In this document: positions 1 through 8,641 of the stretch, one piece after another
How positions within the stretch are numbered: the stretch's first letter is position 1
Layout: every line of letters begins with the position of its first letter
IMG/VR virus record: IMGVR_UViG_3300025282_000157
Span: 1 to 30,312 of that record
DNA length: 30,312 bases
DNA from: a virus
Reading direction: 5' to 3' (one strand)
The notes under the pieces: model-generated
Database searches by the model: none
Told to the model about the DNA's origin: nothing
The model's input: only the letters and a program-made list of their open reading frames with translations
Made by a program: the position numbers and the translations under genes

Positions 1-80
1 AATTAATTTATTCCCGAATGATTACGTCGCCTTACGCGCGCGGCTAGGTATGAGTGAAAGCGCCATGCACGGGGGAGCAC

Positions 81-518
81 ATGAGAGACAGACCGAGAAA
101 TAGCAAAAGCCGGGAAACCCAGGGAGTCAAGGCCAAGAGAAAGGCCGCGGCCAAGGGCAACGGGAAGGCGACGCCAAAGACCAAGATCCACGGCGCGCGC
201 GACGAGCTTCGAAAGGAGATCCTCAAGGGCACCGCTCCCGAGCTAAAGAAAGCCTTTGATCGATTCAGCGACGGATGCGACATCCAGACGTTGATCTCCG
301 TCGTCGGCATGGAACTGCGCCGGATGCAATCCACCCTCGAACCAGGGGAGCGGCCCGACTACCGATACAACGCCGCCATGCACCGCTACTTGGACCAACT
401 CCGCAAGCTCGTGATGATGCGCGAGGGCGCCGATTCATTTATCCCCGACGAGATGACCGTGACGCTGGACGTCGGAGACGACGCAGACGACACGAGCGAC
501 GAGCCCGAGTTCGAGTAG
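81..518 (+). CDS. Putative terminase small subunit
   Basis: This 145-residue protein directly precedes the large terminase and probably recognises phage DNA for packaging; that role is inferred mainly from position. The N-terminal 35 residues are Lys/Arg-rich, as in a DNA-contacting tail. The middle is helical (residues 40-125), and the C-terminus is strongly acidic with many Asp and Glu, plausibly the part that touches the large subunit. I see no confident helix-turn-helix motif. I chose ATG 81 because a GGGGGAG Shine-Dalgarno (SD) lies just upstream. The frame is also open from GTG 54, which has only a weak upstream site. The stop abuts the GTG start of the large subunit, so the two are probably co-translated. 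Confidence 0.6.
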   Translation: MRDRPRNSKSRETQGVKAKRKAAAKGNGKATPKTKIHGARDELRKEILKGTAPELKKAFDRFSDGCDIQTLISVVGMELRRMQSTLEPGERPDYRYNAAMHRYLDQLRKLVMMREGADSFIPDEMTVTLDVGDDADDTSDEPEFE

Positions 519-1895
519 GTGGACGCTAACTATAAGATCACCGACTTCGGCATCGGCAAGCCACACCCCGCGCAGGCGCGATTCATTCGTAGCACTGCCC
601 CAAACGTGATGTTCCTCGGCGGCCGAGGTTCCGGCAAAACCACCGCAGGAATCATAAAAACCATCCTCGCGTGTCTCGATCCAAAAAACGCGGGCCTAGC
701 CTTCGGTCTGTTTGCGCCGACCTATCGCCAGCTCGTGCGTGTCCACGAAAGGGAGTTGCTCCGATGCCTTGAAGCGTTCAAGGATCGATCGGGGTTCTCC
801 CTCTTAAAGAGGCATTATCGGAGCGATCACAGATACATCCTGCGGAATAATACGGAAATTTTTTGCCAGAGTTTCGAGCGGGTGGATCGCGTCCGATCGC
901 TGACCTTATGCGGGGCGTACGTGGACGAGATCGAGAGCGACAATGAGCCGTGGTACACCTTCGGCACCCTCGCAGCTGCCGTGCGCGGGGCCGGGACATT
1001 GCAGGTGTTCACCTCAACGACCCCGCGAGGTTACAGAGGCGTGGTCCGTCGATTCGTCGATGCTGTGCGCGAGGGCGGCGAGGATGCAAAGGACTTCCAC
1101 CTCGTGATCGCAAAGACTGCCGACAACCCATATATTACCGACGCATACCTCCAGCGTCTCCGCGCGTCGATGTCGAAGGCAGTCTTTTCCCAAGAAGTTT
1201 TGGCTCGAATCCTTCGGCCCGCGCAGACAATTTTTCCCGAATTTCAGAGAGCCCGCCACGTCGTCCCATATATGCACGACGTGAACACCCCCTACAGTTA
1301 CGGCATCGACTGGGGATATTCACACCCGCACGTCCTTTGTATTGCTCACCATCGAGGCGAGGGCGAACAAGACAGGGACATCGTGTGCTGGGAATTCTGC
1401 GACGACGACATCCCCGATCAGCAGTTGATCGGGATTATAAAAGACCACGCGAAATCAATGGGCCGCGACCCCGAGCTGATTGGAGCCGACCGCGCGGTCC
1501 CGCTACAAAATCAATCTATGATGCGGGCATTTAGATCGACCCGGGTCCGTACCATGAAGGCCAAGGCCGACCAGGACGTCTGGGCAGGCATCGAGCGCGT
1601 TCGCGGTTTGCTCGATCCGATCGAGGGCGAGCCCCGCCTTTATTTTGCGGAATCGTTACTAAAAAAGAATCGATCCCGTGGTATCGTGAAATGCATGGAG
1701 CAGCTACGCCGCAAGGTCAAAGACGGCGAGGTGTTGGACGCTGTACGGAAGGACAACATCCACGATCACGGGGTGGACGGTTTAGCATATTACGTTAAGG
1801 CCCGCTACGGTCGCCGGGGCTATTCGTCCTCGGCAGATTCGGGTGGCGCGGGCGATATTGTGGAACGACGGATGGGCCAATTTGGCCGCCGATAA
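519..1895 (+). CDS. terL: Terminase large subunit (packaging ATPase and nuclease)
   Basis: This 458-residue protein is the motor that drives DNA into the capsid and cuts it. The N-terminal ATPase shows a Walker A motif, GGRGSGKTT, at residues 34-42. A Walker B-type stretch, GAYVDEIE, lies near 132-139, and a coupling-type STTP follows near 166-169. The C-terminal RNase H-like nuclease begins with GIDWGY near 262-267, whose Asp is the expected metal ligand. Further acidic residues occur in IGADRA and near the C-terminus in HDHGVDGLAYY. The length is normal for the family. The GTG start immediately follows the upstream TAG. Family assignment is secure; packaging type (cos or pac) cannot be told. 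Confidence 0.95.
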   Translation: MDANYKITDFGIGKPHPAQARFIRSTAPNVMFLGGRGSGKTTAGIIKTILACLDPKNAGLAFGLFAPTYRQLVRVHERELLRCLEAFKDRSGFSLLKRHYRSDHRYILRNNTEIFCQSFERVDRVRSLTLCGAYVDEIESDNEPWYTFGTLAAAVRGAGTLQVFTSTTPRGYRGVVRRFVDAVREGGEDAKDFHLVIAKTADNPYITDAYLQRLRASMSKAVFSQEVLARILRPAQTIFPEFQRARHVVPYMHDVNTPYSYGIDWGYSHPHVLCIAHHRGEGEQDRDIVCWEFCDDDIPDQQLIGIIKDHAKSMGRDPELIGADRAVPLQNQSMMRAFRSTRVRTMKAKADQDVWAGIERVRGLLDPIEGEPRLYFAESLLKKNRSRGIVKCMEQLRRKVKDGEVLDAVRKDNIHDHGVDGLAYYVKARYGRRGYSSSADSGGAGDIVERRMGQFGRR

Positions 1896-1907
1896 CGGGA
1901 GGAGAAC

Positions 1908-3278
1908 ATGGCGTCTTGGCAATGGACCGCACAAGCTAGACGGTCCTCGGATTTTGTGACGATCTCCAAACGGCTTGACGATTTCTATCGTCGGGACTTC
2001 TCGTGCATCGCGGACATCATCAAAGACCTATTCCCGATGTCGCACGAGCGAAGGCTCCAGAGGGACGTCCCGATCGTCGAGTCGGTCGCGAAGGAGACAG
2101 CGGTCTGGTATAGGCGCCCGCCCACTCGTCATTGGTCGCTCCCGTCGGGCGATGTATTCAACGACGGCAAGGCCGACGCCCTTCGGCGCATCTACGCCGG
2201 CCTAAGATTCGATCTCTTAATGAAGCGCCTTAACGAGATGTTGGTCGTGCAGCGCACGATCGTCGGGTTGATCTGCCCTCGACCCGGATCAACCGACGGG
2301 CTGATCGTCAAGATATTCGCACCCCACGAGGTCGAGGTAGATCCCGATCCCGTCGCCAACGAAAGCGTGCAACACTCGCGCGAGTTCAGATTTCGGATAC
2401 CGATCAAGGCGTCGCACGATTCGATCGAGTTCGGAACCATGCGAATCAATCACGAGCAGGCTGTCTATGATTACGGCGGCAAGCCGATCGGCGTTTACCG
2501 CGAAGACGGATCCCTCCCGCCCGAGTTCGGCGGCGAGCTGCCGATCTTCGTCGCCCGCCTTGGCGTCCCGCACCACGGCGATTTCTTCTCTCCGCTGCCC
2601 TCGGATCTCTACGATGCACAGGTGGCGCTCAGCGTCGCGTTCAGTGACACAGACATGGCGGCAAGGTTCGGCGCCTGGGGGCAGAAGGTAATTACCAACG
2701 CAGATCGCGCGAGTTTAGAAAAGATCGTCATGGGTAGCGATTCGGTAATCGGGCTAGACGAGGATCAAAAATACGAGGTCATATCAGGCGAGTCGAACCT
2801 TTCGAGCTACCTTGATTCGACCGAGCAATTTCTCAAGTACGTGACGATCCACAATAACCTGAACCCGTCTAGCTTTCTCAAGGGATCGCTCACCGGGTTG
2901 TCGAAGATGATCGATCTCTATGACCGCGACGCCATCCGGCAGGATCAACTCATCGCGTTGAGAGACGCGGAGAACGGATTTTATAACGCCCTGCGGATCG
3001 TCCTAAACGCTGGAGTTCGCGCCGAGGGTTGGCCCCGCGGGATCGTGGGTGTGGACTATGTCGAACAAAGCATGCCCGCGGATGCTCTGCACGAGGCCCA
3101 GTCACGCCGCCTATCGTTCGAGGACGGGTTAACAACCCCCGCGCAACATCTCGCGAAGGAGGAGGGTATCACCGAGCTGGAGGCACGCGAGCGCGTCGGC
3201 TCGAACCTCGAGGAATATCGCAGAGGGAAGGAGATCGCCGACCCCCCAGAGACCGAGGGGTCTGTGTCCAATGGGTAA
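1908..3278 (+). CDS. Portal protein
   Basis: This 456-residue protein lies 12 bases after the large terminase and has the size and helix-rich make-up of a portal. It would form the dodecameric ring at the capsid vertex through which DNA passes. The N-terminal part includes a stretch typical of portals (DVPIVESVAKETAVWYRRPP). A central beta-rich region precedes a long C-terminal helical region with conserved-looking ITELEARERVGSNLEEYRRG. The start is supported by GGGAGGAGAAC directly before ATG. It overlaps the next gene by 8 bases. Position and architecture make the call strong, though no catalytic motif exists to confirm it. Confidence 0.88.
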   Translation: MASWQWTAQARRSSDFVTISKRLDDFYRRDFSCIADIIKDLFPMSHERRLQRDVPIVESVAKETAVWYRRPPTRHWSLPSGDVFNDGKADALRRIYAGLRFDLLMKRLNEMLVVQRTIVGLICPRPGSTDGLIVKIFAPHEVEVDPDPVANESVQHSREFRFRIPIKASHDSIEFGTMRINHEQAVYDYGGKPIGVYREDGSLPPEFGGELPIFVARLGVPHHGDFFSPLPSDLYDAQVALSVAFSDTDMAARFGAWGQKVITNADRASLEKIVMGSDSVIGLDEDQKYEVISGESNLSSYLDSTEQFLKYVTIHNNLNPSSFLKGSLTGLSKMIDLYDRDAIRQDQLIALRDAENGFYNALRIVLNAGVRAEGWPRGIVGVDYVEQSMPADALHEAQSRRLSFEDGLTTPAQHLAKEEGITELEARERVGSNLEEYRRGKEIADPPETEGSVSNG

Positions 3279-3879
3279 GAAATACGGCGGCCCAGGCAAT
3301 GTAAAGATCGGCCCATACGTCACGATCAACCAGCGATCCGTATTGCGAGCCACCCCGCTTATGCGGCAGCGGAAGCTAGGTCTTGCCATTGGGCGCGCGA
3401 TCGCGTTTGCCGTGGAGGATCGGGTCAGGAATGACGAGAAAGGCCCCAGCGGTCGACGGATGGGGCCGTTCGAGGTGTCCGGGGGGATGTGGGATGGGTT
3501 CGACATACGGGCGAACAAGAGCAACGCGGTGGTGGCCCAGTTTTACAGAAGCTCGCTCTCCGCGTCGTTCGCGCAAAGGCATATCAAAAAGGATCCAAAG
3601 GCTCTAAAAAAACTGGTAAAGGCCCGCCGCAAACAAGGGAAAGATCCAAAGGTGCGAAACAGAACAAAGGCCCTCTCAGCCCTGGAGAGCCAGCGTAAGA
3701 AGGGAGCGGCGAAGGGCCGCGAGATCCTTGAGCCGACACGGCAGGAGGTTGATACGATCTACAGTTGGCTCGAGGCCCATCTCGACAAGGGGTTGATCCA
3801 GGGACTAAAAGAGCCATTCAACTCCAAGACATTCAAATCGAAATCGCGCTACGTCCGCAAGCGGTTACCTCTCCCGTAA
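3271..3879 (+). CDS. Putative head morphogenesis / minor head protein
   Basis: This basic 202-residue protein overlaps the portal gene by 8 bases (ATGGGTAA) and sits between portal and scaffold. Minor head, virion morphogenesis and tail-completion proteins are usual at that position. The N-terminal half contains GPFEVSGGMWDGF, reminiscent of short beta-strand phage morphogenesis proteins. Residues 105-155 are a Lys-rich helical stretch (KKDPKALKKLVKARRKQGK). I do not recognise a defined family. The gene is clearly coding from its coupling to the portal and its uninterrupted frame. It is followed by about 150 bases of non-coding sequence with promoter-like and hairpin elements. Confidence 0.55.
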   Translation: MGKKYGGPGNVKIGPYVTINQRSVLRATPLMRQRKLGLAIGRAIAFAVEDRVRNDEKGPSGRRMGPFEVSGGMWDGFDIRANKSNAVVAQFYRSSLSASFAQRHIKKDPKALKKLVKARRKQGKDPKVRNRTKALSALESQRKKGAAKGREILEPTRQEVDTIYSWLEAHLDKGLIQGLKEPFNSKTFKSKSRYVRKRLPLP

Positions 3880-3918
3880 CCACGCCCGATCAGGATCCAG
3901 CATAGCCCCGTTTTTCCG

Positions 3919-3946
3919 TTGCGTTATGGCGCGCATGCCCTAGAAT
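3919..3946 (+). promoter_or_regulatory. Candidate sigma70-like promoter for capsid genes
   Basis: TTGCGT (3919-3924) and TAGAAT (3941-3946) are separated by 16 bases, in the gap between the morphogenesis gene and the scaffold gene. The gap is unusually long for this packed region. A promoter here would boost scaffold and capsid expression. The match is moderate and unproven. Confidence 0.35.
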
Positions 3947-3962
3947 AACTCCAACGCGAAGT

Positions 3963-3988
3963 GTATGGTGCCATACGTTGTATGGCAC
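3963..3988 (+). repeat. Overlapping inverted repeats before the scaffold gene
   Basis: GTGCCATAC (3968-3976) and GTATGGCAC (3980-3988) form a perfect 9-bp stem with a GTT loop. An upstream GTATGG (3963-3968) can pair instead with CCATAC (3971-3976). The two folds are mutually exclusive. A further short hairpin, CCGGT-TCG-ACCGG, follows near 3999-4011. There is no T tract, so this is more likely an mRNA processing, attenuation or operator element than a simple terminator. Confidence 0.5.
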
Positions 3989-4031
3989 TATCTCCGACCG
4001 GTTCGACCGGCACCGGGAGCGAGGGCAAAAG

Positions 4032-4721
4032 GTGGACGAGCAAACGATCGCCCAGGTAGGCGAAAACGACACCCCATCGAACGCGCCGCAGGGCAACTTG
4101 GATCTAACTGCATCAACCGTTGACGCAGAAGGCTCCGCAAACCCTCGTCATTTACCCACCAGCTCCGATCCTGCACCCGTGCCTCCGGTGGCGTCTCCCA
4201 TCACCCCCACACCCCCCGCGCCCACCGCCGAGGCCCCAGAGGCCAACGTGGAGGCCGAGGCCCCAGAGGCAGAGGCAGGTGCTCCCCTGGACCCGCCGAT
4301 CGCCCAGGAGGCCAAAACGCCAGAGGGCGCCGGGGACTCTACGCCCGAGCTTGCGATCGTTGAAAAGAAGCGGAACGCAGCGGAACTCCTAGAGCGACTC
4401 AACGAGCTGGAGGGACGGCTTGCCGTCTCAGAGGCTCGCGAGAAGGACGCGCAAACAAAAGAACGCGCACGTATGGAATCAATGCGCGCTGATTTGCTCG
4501 TAAACACTTGGAAGCTCAGAAAGGACGTATACGCGCAACTCGCCCCAACGGTCGACGAAGCCGATCCGACGAGCGACGAAGGAAAAGAGAAACTGCGGCA
4601 ATGGGCCGTCGAAAACAAAGCCTTGTTTGCGGCTGCCCCAGAACTGCCAAGCGGAGAGACGTATGCCCCCCAAGAAACGAGATTCGGCGAGCGCAAACGC
4701 TGGCGCGACATCTGGAAGTGA
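4032..4721 (+). CDS. Putative capsid scaffolding protein
   Basis: This 229-residue protein lies between portal-associated genes and the major capsid gene, where scaffolds are encoded. Residues 35-105 are low-complexity Pro/Ala/Glu with repeated EAPEA-type blocks and should be disordered. Residues 115-165 are a charged, heptad-like helix (ELLERLNELEGRLAVSEAREK). The C-terminus ends in the basic stretch RFGERKRWRDIWK, as expected for capsid-binding scaffold tails. The frame is open from TTG 3978, but that codon lies in a hairpin loop. GTG 4032 has GGAGCGAGG upstream and gives a more natural N-terminus. The call rests on architecture and position, not on sequence family. Confidence 0.65.
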   Translation: MDEQTIAQVGENDTPSNAPQGNLDLTASTVDAEGSANPRHLPTSSDPAPVPPVASPITPTPPAPTAEAPEANVEAEAPEAEAGAPLDPPIAQEAKTPEGAGDSTPELAIVEKKRNAAELLERLNELEGRLAVSEAREKDAQTKERARMESMRADLLVNTWKLRKDVYAQLAPTVDEADPTSDEGKEKLRQWAVENKALFAAAPELPSGETYAPQETRFGERKRWRDIWK

Positions 4722-5025
4722 TAGCGCGGCAGAGGCTCGCGAGCGGGCCGACGAATTGCGCGCAAGCCTGGCGGGGAGATTGGATATTCTCGCGGGATCT
4801 ATCATCGGCGGGGACATCGAAAACTGGGCGTATTATCACATCCCAGATACAGAGCCCACCAAGACGCGAGCCGAGGCGAAACTCCGATCGAATGGGTGGG
4901 AACCCTGCCCCCGCGAGACGTCGATGGCTGGCATATTCGGCGGCCGGGTGTGGCGTCTCCCGCGGATCATAGCAGTCGAGAACCTAGCCAGACGCAAAGA
5001 GCGCTTGGCAAATCGTAAATTCTAG
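4663..5025 (+). CDS. Unknown head-region protein
   Basis: This 120-residue protein overlaps the 3' end of the scaffold gene by 59 bases in another frame and ends 12 bases before the capsid start. The start ATG 4663 has GGAGAG upstream; the frame is open further back but without a better site. The first 25 residues are Lys/Ser/Ala-rich and probably flexible. The remainder is a compact-looking domain, with a motif-like WAYYHIPDTEPTK and a later GGRVWRLPRI. I do not recognise it. Its place suggests a head decoration, scaffold-associated or connector-related role. That is inference from synteny only. Confidence 0.55.
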   Translation: MPPKKRDSASANAGATSGSDSAAEARERADELRASLAGRLDILAGSIIGGDIENWAYYHIPDTEPTKTRAEAKLRSNGWEPCPRETSMAGIFGGRVWRLPRIIAVENLARRKERLANRKF

Positions 5026-5037
5026 GAGGAATTGAAA

Positions 5038-5949
5038 ATGGCAACCGGATCACTTTATTCCGATCGCTTCCAGAGTCTCTCGCAGGAGTGGTCCCAGGCA
5101 ATGAGCCAATTCGTACCGACCTGGCAGAATTTCTGTCGCATCGACACAACCAAATCAGCGAGCCTGACGCGGTGGGCAGACAAGACGCCGGGCGTACTGG
5201 CGACATGGGACGGGGACGCGGCGATCGCAGACGTTGCGATGGGCGACAGCCACGCGCAAACAATCACCCCAGACGGCAAGGCCCGCAAGGTCACGATCCG
5301 GCAATTCGACGCCAGGATGGACGCGGGCCTGGTTGACCGGCGCGCAGCGGATTTGCTCGCCGCCGCAGAGCGCACGCTGGAGTCGATGGTCTACGCCAAG
5401 TTGGAAACCACCTTTACGGACAGTTTCGACAACGGGGCGGGATCGACAACGGAAGTAATCTCCGACGGTCACACGCTGGCAGACTCAAGCGCGCAGTCTA
5501 ACCTTTTGACCGCGGCTCTTAGCGCGTCGTCTCTCGCGACGGCTCGCGAGTATCTCCGCAACTGGAAGAACCACAACGGCGACTTTGCAGGGTTGGGACA
5601 GGGATCGCTGGCGCTCGTCGTTGCACCTAAAAACGAGGACGTGGCAAAGCAGATCACACAGAGCCCGACATTGCGCGAGGCATCAGCGGGAACCGGCGCG
5701 AATATCAACCCGCAGGCTGACCGAGCCTGGCAGGTTGTTTGCTCGCCGTACCTCTCCGCGGATGACGACGACTGGTTCGTCGTCGAGACTGGCGCGCTTA
5801 CGCCGATCACTGTCTGGATCCCCTCCCCGCCTGCCCTCATTATTGAGGAACACGCATCGAACCAGAACATCGAGATGTCGGTGGCTTTCTTCGGTCAGGT
5901 GTTTATCGACACCCCCCCGAACGGCCTCGTCGGATCGAATGTCGCATAG
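5038..5949 (+). CDS. Major capsid protein (HK97-fold, Mu gpT-like)
   Basis: This 303-residue protein would form the icosahedral shell. The N-terminal stretch (SDRFQSLSQEWSQAMSQF) resembles the start of Mu gpT-type head proteins, which have an N-terminal helix followed by the E-loop and P- and A-domains of the HK97 fold. The region FGQVFIDTPPNG near the C-terminus fits the closing beta strands. Length is typical for this group. A strong AGGAGG lies about 8 bases before ATG 5038; an in-frame TTG six bases earlier is less likely. Its place after a scaffold-like gene and before connector and tail-terminator genes supports the call. It is not visibly processed or fused to a protease. Confidence 0.85.
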   Translation: MATGSLYSDRFQSLSQEWSQAMSQFVPTWQNFCRIDTTKSASLTRWADKTPGVLATWDGDAAIADVAMGDSHAQTITPDGKARKVTIRQFDARMDAGLVDRRAADLLAAAERTLESMVYAKLETTFTDSFDNGAGSTTEVISDGHTLADSSAQSNLLTAALSASSLATAREYLRNWKNHNGDFAGLGQGSLALVVAPKNEDVAKQITQSPTLREASAGTGANINPQADRAWQVVCSPYLSADDDDWFVVETGALTPITVWIPSPPALIIEEHASNQNIEMSVAFFGQVFIDTPPNGLVGSNVA

Positions 5950-5978
5950 GACCGAGGGCAGGATGGAGGGACCGCGCG

Positions 5979-6872
5979 ATGGCAGCAATCCAGATTGTGC
6001 AAAGCACGACAGCAACGCTGGACATCTACCCGCGCGCCCTTCCATCCACCGCCAAGGTCACGATCGTTAAGCCAGGAGGGTCGGCCCTCGTTAGTCAAAC
6101 GACTGCGACGATCGACTCCGCATCGACGACGGTGGCGTCCGTTTCCGCGGGCACTGCGGGTCAGCAGCTCTCCGTCGCATCGGCGGCCGGTTTATCGGTT
6201 GGCACAAAGTATCTGCTCACATCACAAGACGGACAAGACGCCACCGTCGAGATTTCGGAAATCGACGGGACGACGATCCGGCTTACTGACCCCCCTCCAT
6301 TCGATCCGCAGGACGGCGACATGCTCAAGGGTTTGCGCGTGTCGTTCTCGATGAGCGGCGCGCAGACCGCAACCCGCGATCTGTACTACCGCGCCGAGTG
6401 GGAGATCACCCCCTCCAGCGGGAACCCCGTTCGACTGCAAACGATCTTCCATATCGTTCGCATGCTGTTCCGCGATCCCGTGACACAAGAGGACGCAAAG
6501 CGGATCCTCGCCTTTCAATTCCCGAGCGCCGCGCAGAGGTACGAGGGCGAATCCCTAGCCAATATGGCTGAGCGCGCGTCACAGTCTGTGCTTCGGCAAA
6601 TCGAGGCTACTGGCCGACTGGCGCACCTTTACGGCGATCCGGGATCGTTCCGCGACGCGGGCCTCGTTGCGTTGCGATTGGTACTCGCAGACGATGGGTT
6701 GATTCCCCAGGCGTCCACCACTGATCACGTTGAGTACATCGAGCAGCTCACGAAGAAACTACGCGACGAGATCAAGCTCGCAGTGAAGGCCGCGCAGTGG
6801 TACGACGACGACGACGATCGCGTCGTTGACGCCCGCGAGACTGGACCGTGGTCGACCCGGGTGGTGATGTGA
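5979..6872 (+). CDS. Head-tail connector / adaptor-like virion protein
   Basis: This 297-residue protein follows the capsid gene and precedes a tail-terminator-like gene, so it probably belongs to the neck. Residues 1-150 are beta-rich and Thr/Ser/Ala-rich. Residues 160-275 are helical (PVTQEDAKRILAFQFPSAAQ, then LTKKLRDEIKLAVKAAQWY), as in gp6-type adaptors. A run of Asp (DDDDDR) lies near 276. It thus looks like an extended N-terminal beta domain joined to an adaptor helical bundle. The ATG is preceded by GGAGGG. It overlaps the next gene by GTGA. I recognise the architecture rather than a named family. Confidence 0.55.
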   Translation: MAAIQIVQSTTATLDIYPRALPSTAKVTIVKPGGSALVSQTTATIDSASTTVASVSAGTAGQQLSVASAAGLSVGTKYLLTSQDGQDATVEISEIDGTTIRLTDPPPFDPQDGDMLKGLRVSFSMSGAQTATRDLYYRAEWEITPSSGNPVRLQTIFHIVRMLFRDPVTQEDAKRILAFQFPSAAQRYEGESLANMAERASQSVLRQIEATGRLAHLYGDPGSFRDAGLVALRLVLADDGLIPQASTTDHVEYIEQLTKKLRDEIKLAVKAAQWYDDDDDRVVDARETGPWSTRVVM

Positions 6873-7291
6873 GGGCGAACGATGTACGAGTGGCGATTGC
6901 TTCGGCGGTGGAGGGCATCGCTCCAGACACAATCGCGCACACGGGCGATGTCTTCGCAGAGGTGCATGGGTTGTCCGAGGGGCTGCCAATCGATCGGCAG
7001 TTTCTCTTGGTTCGCTCTGCACCGCAGGAGCCCGCCGGGGCTCTCGTTATGGCGGCCGATCCGTACGCTATAACCTTCGATCTACACGTCTCGTACCTAC
7101 CCACCCCAGATGTGTCGAAACGAATGCTCGACGACGGAGACAAAGTGGTGGACGCATTGAAGGGTCTGCCCGGAACATACGATCAGATCCACAATTCCGA
7201 GATAAACGGCGCGGCAGATTTCGACGACGAGCACGGCAACCGCACGGCGAGTTGGTCGATCAGGGTTATATACGATAGGCGCGACGCCTAG
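6869..7291 (+). CDS. Putative tail terminator / neck protein
   Basis: This 140-residue protein lies between the connector gene and the tail tube gene, the usual place of the tail terminator that caps the tube and joins it to the head. Sequence features fit that alpha/beta fold. An N-terminal helix (VRVAIASAVEGI) is followed by strands such as YAITFDLHVSYLP and a closing strand ASWSIRVIYDRR. I chose GTG 6869 because it forms a GTGA overlap with the upstream stop and has a GGTGGTGAT site. The frame is also open from GTG 6848. Assignment is by fold impression and synteny. Confidence 0.55.
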   Translation: MRANDVRVAIASAVEGIAPDTIAHTGDVFAEVHGLSEGLPIDRQFLLVRSAPQEPAGALVMAADPYAITFDLHVSYLPTPDVSKRMLDDGDKVVDALKGLPGTYDQIHNSEINGAADFDDEHGNRTASWSIRVIYDRRDA

Positions 7292-7305
7292 AGGAGCGAG
7301 AGACA

Positions 7306-8634
7306 ATGGGCAACTTTTCCCCTATGCAATTCGGGCAGCTCTACGTTGCCGATCAGACGATCTTTAACACCACGCTATCAGCGGCTAATATCGTCGCGGG
7401 TGCGGGTGGCGCCGCTGGCTCGCTAGAGGTCGAGATGTTCCTCCCGCCCACATCGGCTCGAGAGGTCCACGAGCGCACCGCAGTACGGTCGGGCTACCAT
7501 ACCCTCCCGCCGATCTCAGGGTCGCCGTACGGCGGCACATTCTCGATCAGGTTTCCAATGCACGGATTCTCGGCAACGACCCCAACGACAAACCCAACGA
7601 ACCACGCAGAGGCTCTTTTCCTCAAGGCTATTTTGGGATCAAGCAATAGCAAAAACTACAAGGCCGCGGGCGTCGACGGATCTGACGCGGGGACGACCAC
7701 AGTCGTCAACCTCGACGGAACCAACCCCGGCGATTTTGAGGTGGGCACGGGGATTCTATTCGCGGACGATACCAACAACGATCAGATGAACCTTGGATTT
7801 GGGACGGATTGGGCCGACGGGACGCCCGACACGCTGACGATGCTCGTACCTCTGTCTGGCCTTGCAGAGACAGGCTCAGCGGCCCTGGGCACGAACACAA
7901 TATACCTGTCCACCGCACAACCGACCCCGCAGTCGATGTTATGGCGGGGCCTCGATAACAACACGCGCCTGCGGATCGGTGGCTGCATCCCGACTAGTTG
8001 CACTATCTCACTGAACCCGAAAGAACCGGTTATGTGCGAAATCGGCTACATCTGCAATGAGATAATCCAAGACGCCGACTCGTCATCGCTGATCGATCAG
8101 ACCTACACCAAGCCGATCCTCCCTGTTCCAACAGGAAACAACGCCGCGCGGATGGTCTACAAATCGAACACAGCAGCGATCGACTTCGACGTGGCGAGCT
8201 TCGAGATTTCCATCGAGGCCAGCGGAGCCCCGCAACTCGGACACGGCGCAACCACGGGTGTCAGGGATTACGTCATCACCAACCGGATCGTGACCGCCAC
8301 CTTCACGTCCCTTCTGAGCGGGACATCGACGGGCGGGACCGCCAACCCGTTCGACGACACGTCCGGCGCGGGCGCTCCAGACGGAAAGCCCATCGTCGAT
8401 CTTGTGACGACGACCCCGGCGATCCAGCTACAGGTCGGATCAACGGCTGGGAATATTATGGGCCTCGTGATACCGCAGGCGACAATGATATCGGTTCCCG
8501 AGCTTGTCGATCAGGACGGGATGATAGGCGCCACGTTCACATGCCAGCCAGGGAACTACGCGGGCGATGGTGTGGCGGGCGGCGGCGGCGCGGATCCTGC
8601 GGCCAATTCCGATTTTCGAATATGCTTCGGCTAG
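7306..8634 (+). CDS. Major tail tube protein
   Basis: This 442-residue protein has the composition of a tail tube subunit. It is beta-rich with many Thr, Ser, Gly and Asn and almost no long helices. It precedes the chaperone-type genes and the tape measure, as in lambda-like siphoviruses. It is larger than the simplest tube proteins (about 150-250 residues), suggesting an inserted or appended surface domain. The Gly-rich C-terminus (GVAGGGGADPAAN) may be a flexible end. The ATG has GAGGAGCGAGAG upstream. No sheath gene follows, which supports a non-contractile tail. Confidence 0.75.
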   Translation: MGNFSPMQFGQLYVADQTIFNTTLSAANIVAGAGGAAGSLEVEMFLPPTSAREVHERTAVRSGYHTLPPISGSPYGGTFSIRFPMHGFSATTPTTNPTNHAEALFLKAILGSSNSKNYKAAGVDGSDAGTTTVVNLDGTNPGDFEVGTGILFADDTNNDQMNLGFGTDWADGTPDTLTMLVPLSGLAETGSAALGTNTIYLSTAQPTPQSMLWRGLDNNTRLRIGGCIPTSCTISLNPKEPVMCEIGYICNEIIQDADSSSLIDQTYTKPILPVPTGNNAARMVYKSNTAAIDFDVASFEISIEASGAPQLGHGATTGVRDYVITNRIVTATFTSLLSGTSTGGTANPFDDTSGAGAPDGKPIVDLVTTTPAIQLQVGSTAGNIMGLVIPQATMISVPELVDQDGMIGATFTCQPGNYAGDGVAGGGGADPAANSDFRICFG

Positions 8635-8641
8635 GGGGTGG

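Noticed and set aside
1-53. AT-rich left edge as an attachment site or cohesive end
   Set aside because: AATTAATTTATT is AT-rich, but no integrase, repeat partner at the right edge or other site feature is seen.
4148-4765. Long minus-strand ORF (205 codons) opposite the scaffold gene
   Set aside because: Low-complexity Ser/Ala composition mirrors the repeated plus-strand scaffold codons, and synteny supports the plus frame.
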